64,000 bases of DNA, from contig JANMMZ010000054.1 in assembly GCA_031373665.1 (NCBI GenBank), positions 36,760 through 100,759 on the forward strand. The letters run 5' to 3'. Position 1 is the stretch's first letter; each line of letters starts with the position of its first letter. Both the position numbers and the translations under genes were made by a program. Positions 45,982 through 54,284 of this stretch are shown in pieces. Under the pieces are notes generated by a model, which saw only the letters and a list, made by a program, of their open reading frames with translations, had not been told where the DNA came from and did not search any database. This DNA is from M3007 sp031373665 (GTDB lineage Bacteria > Bacteroidota > Bacteroidia > Chitinophagales > Saprospiraceae).

Positions 45982-47034
45982 CTATACCTTCTTTCCGGGC
46001 ATCTGCGACTCTACTTTGCGAACATCATTTTGTCTTCCCTTGAGGGCTATGATGTAATATTTGGCTTTTTTGTTGCCGTATTCATCATATGCTTTTCGTG
46101 CCCAAATCATGGCCATCTCCAAGTTGCCCTCTACCTCTGAAGCCACTGCCATATTGAAGGCCGCACGGCCACGGGTTTTGCTGCTGTTGTTGATATTGGC
46201 CTCTATGTTTTTCCAGATAGCCACGGCCTCCCCTTCGTTTTTACTTTTAAAAAAGAGGGATGCTTGCTTCATCTCAGCCTTTTGGCCTTTGGCTTTGTGG
46301 TAATAGTTCCGGTTTAATTGTACGTACAGTGGCGCAATGCGGGCTCCATACTCCAGCCCGACATTATAGGCTACATCGCGGGTGACATTTACTTGGGAGG
46401 GTAAGTTGTTGAGTGCAGCGCGTTCGGTGGAGCCAGTAGATGTGCGCTCCAAGAAGTCATCGGTGGTGTATTCATCAATGATGATTTTGCGCTTTGGATC
46501 ATACAATCTCCATCCGATCCGTACACCAGTGCGTTGGCGACCATTGTAACTGACATCAATGTATTGTTTCCCGTTTTTGTCTTTTCGCTTATTTTCGACC
46601 CGGCGTGTGGAGGCTGAGTTATCGGAATCAAAAGACTCAATGGTGGCTACGGCATCGGTGCCATAATCTTTGCAAATACGCTCTATTTCGTACCAGTCGA
46701 GTGGGGCAGGGAGGTTGTTTCCTGCTTTGCTACCAGTCATTTCAATGCCTGTAGAAACTACTTGAAACCTTGGAGTACGGGTAAGTGCGCTGGTCAAGCC
46801 CTGAACGGCTTCCTCGCGGCTTCGGCGGTCTTGGCCAATGGCCTCGCCAGAGAATACGCCTTCCAATACATTGAGCCATCCCTTAGAAGGCTTGCTGCGA
46901 TCCACTACCGCAACTTTGGTGATGTGTTCAGGAAGGGTGAGTTGTGCAGGTTGGAGTACCGTAAGTTGGGTGCTGCGCATACAACTGCTCAGAGAGATAA
47001 GAAGGGCTGCGGTGCAGCAAAAGAAGATCTTCAT
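45982..47034 (-). CDS. DUF6340 family lipoprotein
   Basis: The protein has 350 residues. The signal ends LLISLSSC (lipid Cys18). The pattern LTLPEHITKVAVVDRSKPSKGWLN, a GEAIGQDRRSREEAVQGL segment, GTDAVATIESFDSD, and VRIGWRLYDPKRKIIIDEY are typical of the DUF6340 proteins of Bacteroidota. A C-terminal TPR-like helical part (EGEAVAIWKNIEANINNS; EGNLEMAMIWARKAYDEYG) follows. The function is unknown; an envelope role is inferred. Confidence 0.85.
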   Translation of the reverse strand: MKIFFCCTAALLISLSSCMRSTQLTVLQPAQLTLPEHITKVAVVDRSKPSKGWLNVLEGVFSGEAIGQDRRSREEAVQGLTSALTRTPRFQVVSTGIEMTGSKAGNNLPAPLDWYEIERICKDYGTDAVATIESFDSDNSASTRRVENKRKDKNGKQYIDVSYNGRQRTGVRIGWRLYDPKRKIIIDEYTTDDFLERTSTGSTERAALNNLPSQVNVTRDVAYNVGLEYGARIAPLYVQLNRNYYHKAKGQKAEMKQASLFFKSKNEGEAVAIWKNIEANINNSSKTRGRAAFNMAVASEVEGNLEMAMIWARKAYDEYGNKKAKYYIIALKGRQNDVRKVESQMPGKKV

Positions 47035-47070
47035 ATATTAATTGTTAGATGTTTCAATAAGGAACGAAGG

Positions 47071-47100
47071 CAAAAATACGGGAATATATTTTTATTGCAA
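47071..47100 (-). promoter_or_regulatory. Complete promoter for the DUF6340 gene (TTG, 19 nt, TATTTTTG)
   Basis: Minus strand: TTG at 47100-47098, 19-nt spacer, TATTTTTG at 47078-47071, 36 nt before the ATG. Both boxes and the spacing match the phylum consensus. Confidence 0.7.
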
Positions 47101-47190
47101 TTTAAAGCAATTTTAACTATATTTCTTTATTTTTTGTGCGATAAGGCTTGAAAAAATGTTACCAAATTTTATTGAGGGGTTTGAGTCGGT

Positions 47191-47223
47191 AGATTTTGGA
47201 AGTTTTCAAAACTTCCAAAATCT
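47191..47223. terminator. Perfect 16-bp palindrome, probable terminator of the gluconate operon
   Basis: AGATTTTGGAAGTTTT and AAAACTTCCAAAATCT around a single C. It lies 28 nt beyond the stop of the permease gene (minus strand). It has A/T runs within the arms rather than a separate T tail. Confidence 0.6.
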
Positions 47224-47250
47224 TAACACGATTTGGAATTTACCCATCAT

Positions 47251-48558
47251 CTATAACGCATCCAAGATCAATACCCCCACCAATCCCAAGATAGAAATCA
47301 GGGTTTCCATCAGCGTCCAAGATAGGAAAGTCTGTTTTAGACTAAGCCCAAAAAACTCTTTGAACATCCAAAAACCAGTATCATTTATATGCGAACCAAA
47401 TACACTGCCTGTGCCTACGGCCAAAACCATCAATTCGGGCGAGACCGCACCCGCTGTCACCAATGGGGCAACAATACCTGCTGCCGTAATAGCAGCCACT
47501 GTGGCTGAACCAATCATCACGCGCAATAAAGCCGTGACCACCCACCCAAACACCAAGGGCGGCAATTGCCATTGGCTACTCAGGTTGGCGATGTACTGGG
47601 CGGTGCCACTGTCGGTAAGCACTTGTTTGAATACGCCGCCTGCCGTGATAATGAGTAGAATGACGGCAATACCAGTAATGGCTTCGTGGACCCAGTGCAT
47701 CACGGTGGTCATAGATTGGCGTTGGCGCAAACCAAAAAAATAGATGGCGGCTATTACGGCTACCAATAAAGCAATGGTCGAATTACCCATGAACACTAGC
47801 ATGGTTTGTAGGAAACCTGGCTGTAAAAAATGAGACCCAACAACCGATAAGGCTATCAGGATGACGGGGGACAGGGCTATCAAAAAACTAGCCCATTTTC
47901 CGGGCAATACTTTATGCTGGGTGGTAGGGCTTGATTCGATAGGAGAGGGAAGACTAAGTTGTATTTTTTCTAAAAACCGGCCGAATATTGGGCCTGCCAG
48001 TATTACTATAGGAATGGCTAGGATAAGTCCATATATAAGGGTTTTTCCCATGTCTGCCTTGAAGGTATTGACCAAGAGTACAGGCCCAGGATGGGGCGGC
48101 AAAAAACAATGGGTCACTGAAAGCGATGCTGCCATCGGGATGGCCAGTGAAAGGAGGTGTGTTTTGGTCGTGCGGGCTATAGAAAAGACCAAGGGCACTA
48201 AAATAATGAACCCTGCATTGTAGTAAAGTGGGATACCAATCAGAAAACCAGTCAATAGTATGGCCCATTGAACATTCTTTTCGCCAAAACGATGAATCAA
48301 GGTGTTCGTAATTTGATCGGCTGCGCCTCCAGCCTCCAATAACTTGCCCAATATAGCACCCAAGCCAATGATAAGTGCCAATCCGCCAAGGGTAGTACCC
48401 ACCCCTTTTTCTATAGATGTTAGCAGTGCTGTCGGCTGCATACCCAGTAAAAGACCTGTGGCGATGGCCACGATCAGTAATGACAAAAAAGGGCTGACTT
48501 TTTGATAGGTCAAAAAGACCTGAAGGGCAATGGCTATTAAAATGATGAAAAATATCAT
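47251..48558 (-). CDS. Gluconate:H+ symporter, GntP family
   Basis: The protein has 435 residues from ATG 48558. A TTG at 48570 would overlap the preceding stop and adds four residues; the ATG begins the first helix and is preferred. About twelve membrane helices are visible. GntP landmarks: LGAILGKLLEAGGAADQI, PLYYNAGFIILVPLVFSIAR, THCFLPPHPGPVLLVNTF, LLIITAGGVFKQVLTDSG, and GSVFGSHINDTGFWMFKEFFGL. These identify D-gluconate and related sugar-acid permeases. It starts 5 nt after the kinase-dehydrogenase gene, so uptake, phosphorylation and oxidation are encoded together. Confidence 0.94.
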   Translation of the reverse strand: MIFFIILIAIALQVFLTYQKVSPFLSLLIVAIATGLLLGMQPTALLTSIEKGVGTTLGGLALIIGLGAILGKLLEAGGAADQITNTLIHRFGEKNVQWAILLTGFLIGIPLYYNAGFIILVPLVFSIARTTKTHLLSLAIPMAASLSVTHCFLPPHPGPVLLVNTFKADMGKTLIYGLILAIPIVILAGPIFGRFLEKIQLSLPSPIESSPTTQHKVLPGKWASFLIALSPVILIALSVVGSHFLQPGFLQTMLVFMGNSTIALLVAVIAAIYFFGLRQRQSMTTVMHWVHEAITGIAVILLIITAGGVFKQVLTDSGTAQYIANLSSQWQLPPLVFGWVVTALLRVMIGSATVAAITAAGIVAPLVTAGAVSPELMVLAVGTGSVFGSHINDTGFWMFKEFFGLSLKQTFLSWTLMETLISILGLVGVLILDAL

Positions 48559-48563
48559 GGGCG

Positions 48564-50444
48564 TTACCAAATAGTATGGTGAAATGTACCGGAATCATCG
48601 TCATTTCTTTGGTAGGTATGTGCGCCAAAATAATCACGTTGGGCTTGTATAATATGGGCAGTAGGTAAATAATGGGTATGGGCATTCAAAAAATCGAGTG
48701 CAGCAAGGTGGCATGGGATTGATATACCTGCTTTTGCCATATCCATACCAACGTTTACTAAATCTTGATAGGTATGGTGTAATCGGTCTTGAATGCTTTT
48801 TTCTGATAATAGATGCACGTCTTTCTGCAAAATCGTGGCCAATTCCTCCATAAGCGCAGAACGAATAATACAACCATTGGTCCAGATTCGGGCTATTTCA
48901 GGGAGTTTGACGCCCCACTTAAATTCGCTGGAAGCGGCTCGAATGAGTTCAAATCCTTGATAATGATTGAGCAGCCTTGCGGCGGAATAAGCATTTTTAA
49001 TACTATTTAATGTAATGTAATCTACCCCTTTAATACTACGACTATAAAGATTTTGGGTTCTAACGCTGGAAGTATAACGGGCAAATAAAGCCGCACCGAT
49101 CATGGTAGCAGGCATACCCAATTCGGCAGCAGCGACGGTGGCCCAATTGCCAGTCCCTTTATTGCCAGCCTTATCCAAAATGTAGTCAATCAGCGAATTA
49201 TCGCCTTCTTTTTTTCTTAATATATCAACCGTGATGCTCAATAAATAACTGCTCAACTCGGTCTGGCTCCACTCTTCTAATATATTGGCAATCTGGTCGG
49301 GGGTATGCCCATTTATATAACGTAGGCAAGCATATACTTCTGCAATGAGTTGCATTTCAGCATATTCGATACCATTGTGTACCATTTTAATGAAATGCCC
49401 TGACCCGTCAGGGCCCATATAAGCACAACAAGGTTTCCCTGATACGTCTTTGGCCGCAATGGCCTCTAAGAAAGGCTTAACCAGAGCATAGTCATTAGGA
49501 TTACCAGAAGGCATGATAGAGGGGCCATTTAAAGCCCCGGCTTCGCCACCTGAAACGCCTGTACCAATAAATCCAATTTGATGCGCTGCAAGTGTATCCA
49601 TTCTCCTTTTTGTATCTGTGTAATGTGAGTTTCCACCATCTATAATGACATCTCCACCACTTAGAAAAGGGATGATTTTTTGCAAAAAATCATCGGTAGG
49701 CTTACCTGCTTGAATCATTAGAAAAACCTTGCGCGGGGCAGCTATAGAGCATACAAAGGCGCGGAGATCGTCAAAGCCTTGGGCTTGCGACAATTCCTCA
49801 AATTCAGATATAAATGTTTCGGCAACTTTTTCTTCAGTACCTGTTTCGTGGCGGTTAAACAGAGATAGGCGCACTCCTTTTTGTGCGAGATTACGGCTTA
49901 GGCTTTTGCCCATTACACCGAGTCCTACCAGACCAAATTCAGATGTTGGCATCATTGTTTTATTTGTTATTTCCCTGATTATACCGTCTGGGTCTTGTTC
50001 AATATTGATGGTGATGGCATCCGTTGGTTCTTCCAAAAGATCAAATTGGGACATCAATAGGCTAAGGGGCATAAAATGCCCTTTTCTGCTTTGTATTCGC
50101 TTTGAAATGGTATCAAAATCACCTTTTAGATAAACCCATGTGATTTGCCCTTGGGTATTGGCTGAAAGCAGGTCGCGGTAGGCTGATTTCAAAGCCGAAC
50201 ATGCTATGACGCAGCCTTTATTGGCCTTTATTTGCGCTGCAATTTTGATATTTAATGCCCTCAACCACCCAGACCTATCTTGATCTGTTAGTGGGATACC
50301 TGTGTGCATTTTTTTTACATTTTCAGACGGATGAAAATCATCGGCATCCAAGAATTTAAGTGATAAATGTTGTGCCAACAGTTGGCCAACGGTGGTTTTG
50401 CCACTGCCCGACACGCCCATAATGATGTAAATGGAAGTTTGCAC
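48564..50444 (-). CDS. Bifunctional gluconokinase / 6-phosphogluconate dehydrogenase fusion
   Basis: One frame encodes two enzymes. Residues 1-163 (from GTG 50444) are gluconokinase: P-loop GVSGSGKTTV at about 10-19, FLDADDFHPSENVKKMHTG and CSALKSAYRDLL. From about 165 to the end (about 462 residues, full length) is 6-phosphogluconate dehydrogenase: GLVGLGVMGKSLSRNLA, VIDGGNSHYTDTKRR, GVSGGEAGALNGPSIMPSG, HFIKMVHNGIEYAEMQLIAE, and GNKGTGNWA. Gluconate is phosphorylated then oxidatively decarboxylated to ribulose 5-phosphate. A TTG at 50462 could also start the frame, but a consensus -7 box covers it. Two Met codons at 49955 and 49952 precede the Gnd part and could allow internal initiation. 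The permease gene follows. Confidence 0.93.
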   Translation of the reverse strand: MQTSIYIIMGVSGSGKTTVGQLLAQHLSLKFLDADDFHPSENVKKMHTGIPLTDQDRSGWLRALNIKIAAQIKANKGCVIACSALKSAYRDLLSANTQGQITWVYLKGDFDTISKRIQSRKGHFMPLSLLMSQFDLLEEPTDAITINIEQDPDGIIREITNKTMMPTSEFGLVGLGVMGKSLSRNLAQKGVRLSLFNRHETGTEEKVAETFISEFEELSQAQGFDDLRAFVCSIAAPRKVFLMIQAGKPTDDFLQKIIPFLSGGDVIIDGGNSHYTDTKRRMDTLAAHQIGFIGTGVSGGEAGALNGPSIMPSGNPNDYALVKPFLEAIAAKDVSGKPCCAYMGPDGSGHFIKMVHNGIEYAEMQLIAEVYACLRYINGHTPDQIANILEEWSQTELSSYLLSITVDILRKKEGDNSLIDYILDKAGNKGTGNWATVAAAELGMPATMIGAALFARYTSSVRTQNLYSRSIKGVDYITLNSIKNAYSAARLLNHYQGFELIRAASSEFKWGVKLPEIARIWTNGCIIRSALMEELATILQKDVHLLSEKSIQDRLHHTYQDLVNVGMDMAKAGISIPCHLAALDFLNAHTHYLPTAHIIQAQRDYFGAHTYQRNDDDSGTFHHTIW

Positions 50445-50459
50445 CCAAGTATTTTGGGG

Positions 50460-50467
50460 CAAAGTTA
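50460..50467 (-). promoter_or_regulatory. Candidate -7 box (TAACTTTG) of the gluconate operon
   Basis: Exact consensus on the minus strand, 15 nt before GTG 50444. It would put the transcription start between the TTG 50462 and the GTG, supporting the GTG. Confidence 0.5.
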
Positions 50468-50496
50468 GGAAAGCCTATTAATAAATGAAAGTAAAC

Positions 50497-51153
50497 CTAG
50501 ATTCTTTTCTTAGTAGCCCACCCTACAAAAACGCCAAACACCACATCTGGGAAACGCTCTGGGGTGATTCCAAACAAAGACCCTTGATAATTATCATCCA
50601 ATATGGTAGCATCGGGTGGGATTGGTGCATCAGAAAGGGTGCTCCACATGAGACCAAGACCCCAAAATGGCTCTATAAAAACATTGTCATTTTGGAATAT
50701 AAAGCGTTCGCTCCCTACTCGGAAAGTAAGCCGCTGTTGGTTGATTTTTCGGAGATTCATCGTCGTTTCTCGGTATTGGCCACCTTGTCGGTCTAGTACT
50801 ATTATATGATTGTTTTCTGTGTATGTATATTTGTAATAGATACTGATGTAGCGACGGCGGTCACTGGATTGATTGTAATAATATTTGATGCCTGTTCTCG
50901 CTTTAATACCCCTATTGGTTTCTCCTTTATTGGGAGCCTTGTCGTAGGAATCGAAAATAGCACCAAGCCCAACATCCAATCCCCAACTCCTATGGAGCGG
51001 AATATCACTGTGGAGCATGACCGCATTTTGAAACGGGTTGAATACCGCCAATGGCTGTATTTTGAGTGTAATCGTTCTTAATTCGTCTTGTGCTGCACCT
51101 ATGTTGATGCTCATCAACCATAATATAAGCAAAATTCCTTGATTCCTATTCAT
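50497..51153 (-). CDS. Outer-membrane beta-barrel-like protein of unknown function
   Basis: The protein has 218 residues. A signal peptide (ILLILWLMSINIGAAQ) is followed by alternating-polarity strands, for example ITLKIQPLAVFNPFQNAVML, WGLDVGLGAIFDSYD, GIKARTGIKYYYN, RRYISIYYKYTYTENN and LRKINQQRLTFRVGSERF, ending VVFGVFVGWATKKRI. An eight-stranded barrel is the likely fold; it resembles DUF3575-type proteins but is not firmly assigned. The start codon follows the stop of the LVIVD gene directly, so it is the last gene of that operon. Confidence 0.78.
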   Translation of the reverse strand: MNRNQGILLILWLMSINIGAAQDELRTITLKIQPLAVFNPFQNAVMLHSDIPLHRSWGLDVGLGAIFDSYDKAPNKGETNRGIKARTGIKYYYNQSSDRRRYISIYYKYTYTENNHIIVLDRQGGQYRETTMNLRKINQQRLTFRVGSERFIFQNDNVFIEPFWGLGLMWSTLSDAPIPPDATILDDNYQGSLFGITPERFPDVVFGVFVGWATKKRI

Positions 51154-51915
51154 TTATTTGCTTATTTGGCCGACTTTTTTGATCTGTTCGAGATCGCGGA
51201 TGTCGTAGATATAAAAACTGGTTTTTGATGATACAATCATTCTATCGCCATCCACAATAAGGTCGTATGGGTCGGTGATGGGTAGATAAAATGGTTTTTC
51301 AATCAATAGTTCAGGATTGGTGATGTCAAAAACCCTAAGTACATCAAGCCCCTCATCGCAAATAAATAGGTAATTATCTTTGTATCCTAGGCCATTGGGG
51401 ACTTCTAAATTGTAGGTCCCTACTACAATAGGGTATGATTTGTTAGAGATGTCATAGACGACCAAGGCACTTTGTGTGTTAATTTGCCCACATACATTTT
51501 CAATGACTTTGATAGTAGAGTAAGCATAATTGCCTTTCACGGCTACCGGATCGCAGCCAGAAAACCCAAGGGTTTCAAAACGGTTGGATTGCGATTGGAT
51601 TTTTGGGGCTGCCGGATTGGTCACATCCAAAATATAAAGTGCTGTTGTGGAGCCAAGGAATACGCTGTTATCATATATGGTGATGGTTTCTAGCCCGTAG
51701 TCAGTTGGCAATCGGTGTACCAATGTTGGTTTATCTTTTTGGGTAATATCATAGGTTTGAACCTCATTGAGGTTCAGGACGTACATGTAGTTTTGGTAAA
51801 CCGCAAAACGGGTAATGGATCCTGATTTTCCGTTTGTGCCTGATTCGAATGCTGCCTCTTTGGCACAACCAAAATATAGGAGTGAAATAAGAGCGATGAA
51901 TAGTAATTTTTTCAT
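51154..51915 (-). CDS. LVIVD-repeat lipoprotein
   Basis: The protein has 253 residues. The lipoprotein signal ends LLYFGC (lipid Cys17). Five beta-propeller-type repeats carry the pattern YxxxLNL..VQTYDI, NSVFLGSTTALYILDVTNPAAPK, GNYAYSTI..ALVVYDISN, DNYLFICDEGLDVLRVFDITNPE and GDRMIVSSKTSFYIYDIRD. This is the LVIVD repeat. The stop overlaps-adjoins the barrel gene. A second, shorter relative lies 67 nt upstream. Confidence 0.88.
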   Translation of the reverse strand: MKKLLFIALISLLYFGCAKEAAFESGTNGKSGSITRFAVYQNYMYVLNLNEVQTYDITQKDKPTLVHRLPTDYGLETITIYDNSVFLGSTTALYILDVTNPAAPKIQSQSNRFETLGFSGCDPVAVKGNYAYSTIKVIENVCGQINTQSALVVYDISNKSYPIVVGTYNLEVPNGLGYKDNYLFICDEGLDVLRVFDITNPELLIEKPFYLPITDPYDLIVDGDRMIVSSKTSFYIYDIRDLEQIKKVGQISK

Positions 51916-51981
51916 TGTATAATTTGTTTATTTTATGAAATAGACAGAATTTTGAATTCATGAATGAACTCAAATAACCGA

Positions 51982-52503
51982 TTATTCCGTACTACATTTG
52001 GCATCTGTAAGTGTGGCATCTACCCAGTCAATAATAGCCCCTTTTGAATCGTCGGCGCATTCAAAAACGCCATTGTAAAGCAAAGGGTAGAGTACGGGAT
52101 TGATCACATCTTTGATCCGAGCGGTTTCGCGTATCTGCTGCAAATTACTAATATCAATCACCACAAGATCTTTCCAACTATCGGCATAAAGTATATTGTC
52201 CAAAATGGTGAAATCAGTGATGGCTGGTATTTTTAAAAAAGTAAGATTGACACTATTGGAAGAATCAATAATATTGAAAACATGGATACCTTTTCGCTGT
52301 TCCAGTATAAAAAATAGGGAATCTTTTAGATATATAGTGCCACTCAATTCGATGGACTTGGGTGGTTCATTGCGAATGTCGAGCAATTCGCCCAACGACA
52401 AATAAACTGGCTGTTTACCCCTTCCATCGTAGTATCCGGGGTCGTTTTTCTCGCAACCAAATAAAATCAAGGCGAGTGCTATAAGTATTGATTTTTGGAT
52501 CAT
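51982..52503 (-). CDS. Small LVIVD-like lipoprotein
   Basis: The protein has 173 residues from ATG 52503, which starts the lipoprotein signal MIQKSILIALALILFGC; an in-frame GTG at 52533 would add ten residues before it. Repeats are visible (GTIYLKDSLFFILEQRKGIHVFNIID; ILDNILYADSWKDLVVIDISN), i.e. about two LVIVD units. The C-terminal half is Asp- and Cys-rich (CADDSKGAIIDW, DAKCS). It is a probable partner or paralogue of the next gene. Confidence 0.8.
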   Translation of the reverse strand: MIQKSILIALALILFGCEKNDPGYYDGRGKQPVYLSLGELLDIRNEPPKSIELSGTIYLKDSLFFILEQRKGIHVFNIIDSSNSVNLTFLKIPAITDFTILDNILYADSWKDLVVIDISNLQQIRETARIKDVINPVLYPLLYNGVFECADDSKGAIIDWVDATLTDAKCSTE

Positions 52504-52727
52504 GTAAGTCAGTCGTTTGATTGATGAATTCACAGGTATAAACCTTCCCCTTTCGGTGTCTCTATTAGGACGTAAAAAGATGGTTTAAGGTTGGGTGATG
52601 ATATAAAAATTGCCACTTGGCATGTTGGAAGTGGGCGAGCAGTTGAAATCATTTGCGACATCTGCATTGTCGCCAGGTATTTATTTCGCTGCGTTAAGGT
52701 CTGGCCAAAGTGTGGTCTCGACCCAGT

Positions 52728-54131
52728 TTATGGTTTCGCATTAATATCTTTGGCCAATTGCTCTAATAGCCAGTCGCGCTCAGTCAGGACTGGTTCCGCT
52801 GCTATTTTTTTGCTCAAATTTTCTATTTCTTTTTTATTGAAACGATTAATCGTGATTAGTTTCAAGGTATATTTTACTAAGTTTAGGTAATTGGTGCGGT
52901 GGTATCCCATTGTTACTTTCCGACGGATATAGATTTTAAGGGCTTCCAAATGGGCTTCTAATAGGTCATGTTCTCCTAGTTCATAATATATTTTGAGCGA
53001 CATGGTTTTAGCGGCCAAGTTGAGCAATGGGTCGTAATAATGCGAATGTTGCAATAAAACCAGTGCGTTATCGTAACGTTTGCGAGCAAATTCAAGCCTT
53101 GCCATATTAAAACTATAAGAACTGTCACGGTAGGTACGCTCTAAATAATTTTTATAATTGGCGATAAATTCTTCCACCCATTCAAACTCAAAAGTTTGAA
53201 GGCCAGCCGCTACTATATTGTGGTAAGTAGATCGAGACAGTACTCCATTGTCTAAAATATAGCCTTTTTTAAGCCCATCTTTATAGAAGCCCATAATGTC
53301 GTGAAAAAATATCTTCTCTCCTGAGTTGGCTCGGCGAATGCAATAATTGAGGGCAAAAAGGTAGAGATCACGGATTTCTTCGTGATCGAATAATTGGTTT
53401 TGGTTTAAATATGCGGCTTTAAACTGATCGAAAAACAGGATTGATTCAGGTTCTTCCAACATTTTAAGGCAATAGTACCACGTAGCCACGGCAGCATTGT
53501 TGAGCATTGCTCGCTGCACGATGATGACCTCTACCTCTGAACGCAAGGGTAGTATGTACTCAAATTTATACATGGTATGCTGCATCCGGTTGAGGCATAG
53601 AAATCGCAATTTTTGGAGAATCCAAGTCAAGTCTGAATGATCAGACAAATGCTCTAAATATTTAGATTCAGTAGGATTTCGCAGCGATTCAAAACGGGCC
53701 TCCTCCCATAATACTTGACCTAATTGGATGTGGTAATCGCTATTGCGCAAGTCTTGTTGATCCAGTGTTTGTTTGGCGGTTCTCAGCACTTCATTGAAGT
53801 GGTTTTCTAATCCACGAATACGCATCACTTGTAAAAGCGATCCTTCATAAGCCCCTGGCTTTTGTCGCCAATGTTCATGTGATAAAAACTCTTCGGCCAA
53901 TCTTTGCAAATAACTCAGCACCAATCGCGACCTTTGCTCTGATATAGGCGTATTAGGATATATCGCTTTGAAAGTGGACTCACCGATCTCAGATTTTGGA
54001 TTTTTTAAAATCCATTGATAAAGGATTTTGACATCTTCCCGCTGATTAAAATATGGAGAATCAATAAAATAAGCAAAATTTCGCTTTTCGGCTTTAGAAA
54101 AGGAATCTAATGTGAGGGTTAATTTTTTCAA
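52728..54131 (-). CDS. Cytoplasmic helical-repeat protein of unknown function
   Basis: The protein has 467 residues and starts at TTG 54131; a stop lies two codons upstream and the first internal ATG is far inside, so the TTG is preferred. It begins KKLTLTLDSFSKAEKRNFAYF and has SPYFNQREDVKILY near 30-43, a pattern I associate with an expanded family in Saprospiraceae. The rest is predicted helical with TPR-like spacing (ARLEFARKRYDNALVLLQHSHYYDP; LKIYYELGEHDLLEAHLEALK). No signal or membrane segment. A perfect -7 box precedes it, and a T9SS protein gene is divergent. Confidence 0.8.
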   Translation of the reverse strand: MKKLTLTLDSFSKAEKRNFAYFIDSPYFNQREDVKILYQWILKNPKSEIGESTFKAIYPNTPISEQRSRLVLSYLQRLAEEFLSHEHWRQKPGAYEGSLLQVMRIRGLENHFNEVLRTAKQTLDQQDLRNSDYHIQLGQVLWEEARFESLRNPTESKYLEHLSDHSDLTWILQKLRFLCLNRMQHTMYKFEYILPLRSEVEVIIVQRAMLNNAAVATWYYCLKMLEEPESILFFDQFKAAYLNQNQLFDHEEIRDLYLFALNYCIRRANSGEKIFFHDIMGFYKDGLKKGYILDNGVLSRSTYHNIVAAGLQTFEFEWVEEFIANYKNYLERTYRDSSYSFNMARLEFARKRYDNALVLLQHSHYYDPLLNLAAKTMSLKIYYELGEHDLLEAHLEALKIYIRRKVTMGYHRTNYLNLVKYTLKLITINRFNKKEIENLSKKIAAEPVLTERDWLLEQLAKDINAKP

Positions 54132-54205
54132 GTATTAGGGGTTTTGTAAAAATAAATAATTGACAAACAAATAGTTAGGTACAAGTTTGTATGATTTGTG
54201 TGCTA

Positions 54206-54238
54206 CAAAAGTATGAAAATGTATTTTTTTGACTTCAA
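54206..54238 (-). promoter_or_regulatory. Promoter for the helical protein (TTG, 22 nt, TACTTTTG)
   Basis: Minus strand: TTG at 54238-54236, 22-nt spacer, TACTTTTG at 54213-54206, 75 nt before the TTG start at 54131. Confidence 0.6.
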
Positions 54239-54284
54239 TAATCACGCCACTTTTGTACCGAACATTTAAAATTATAATTGTCTT

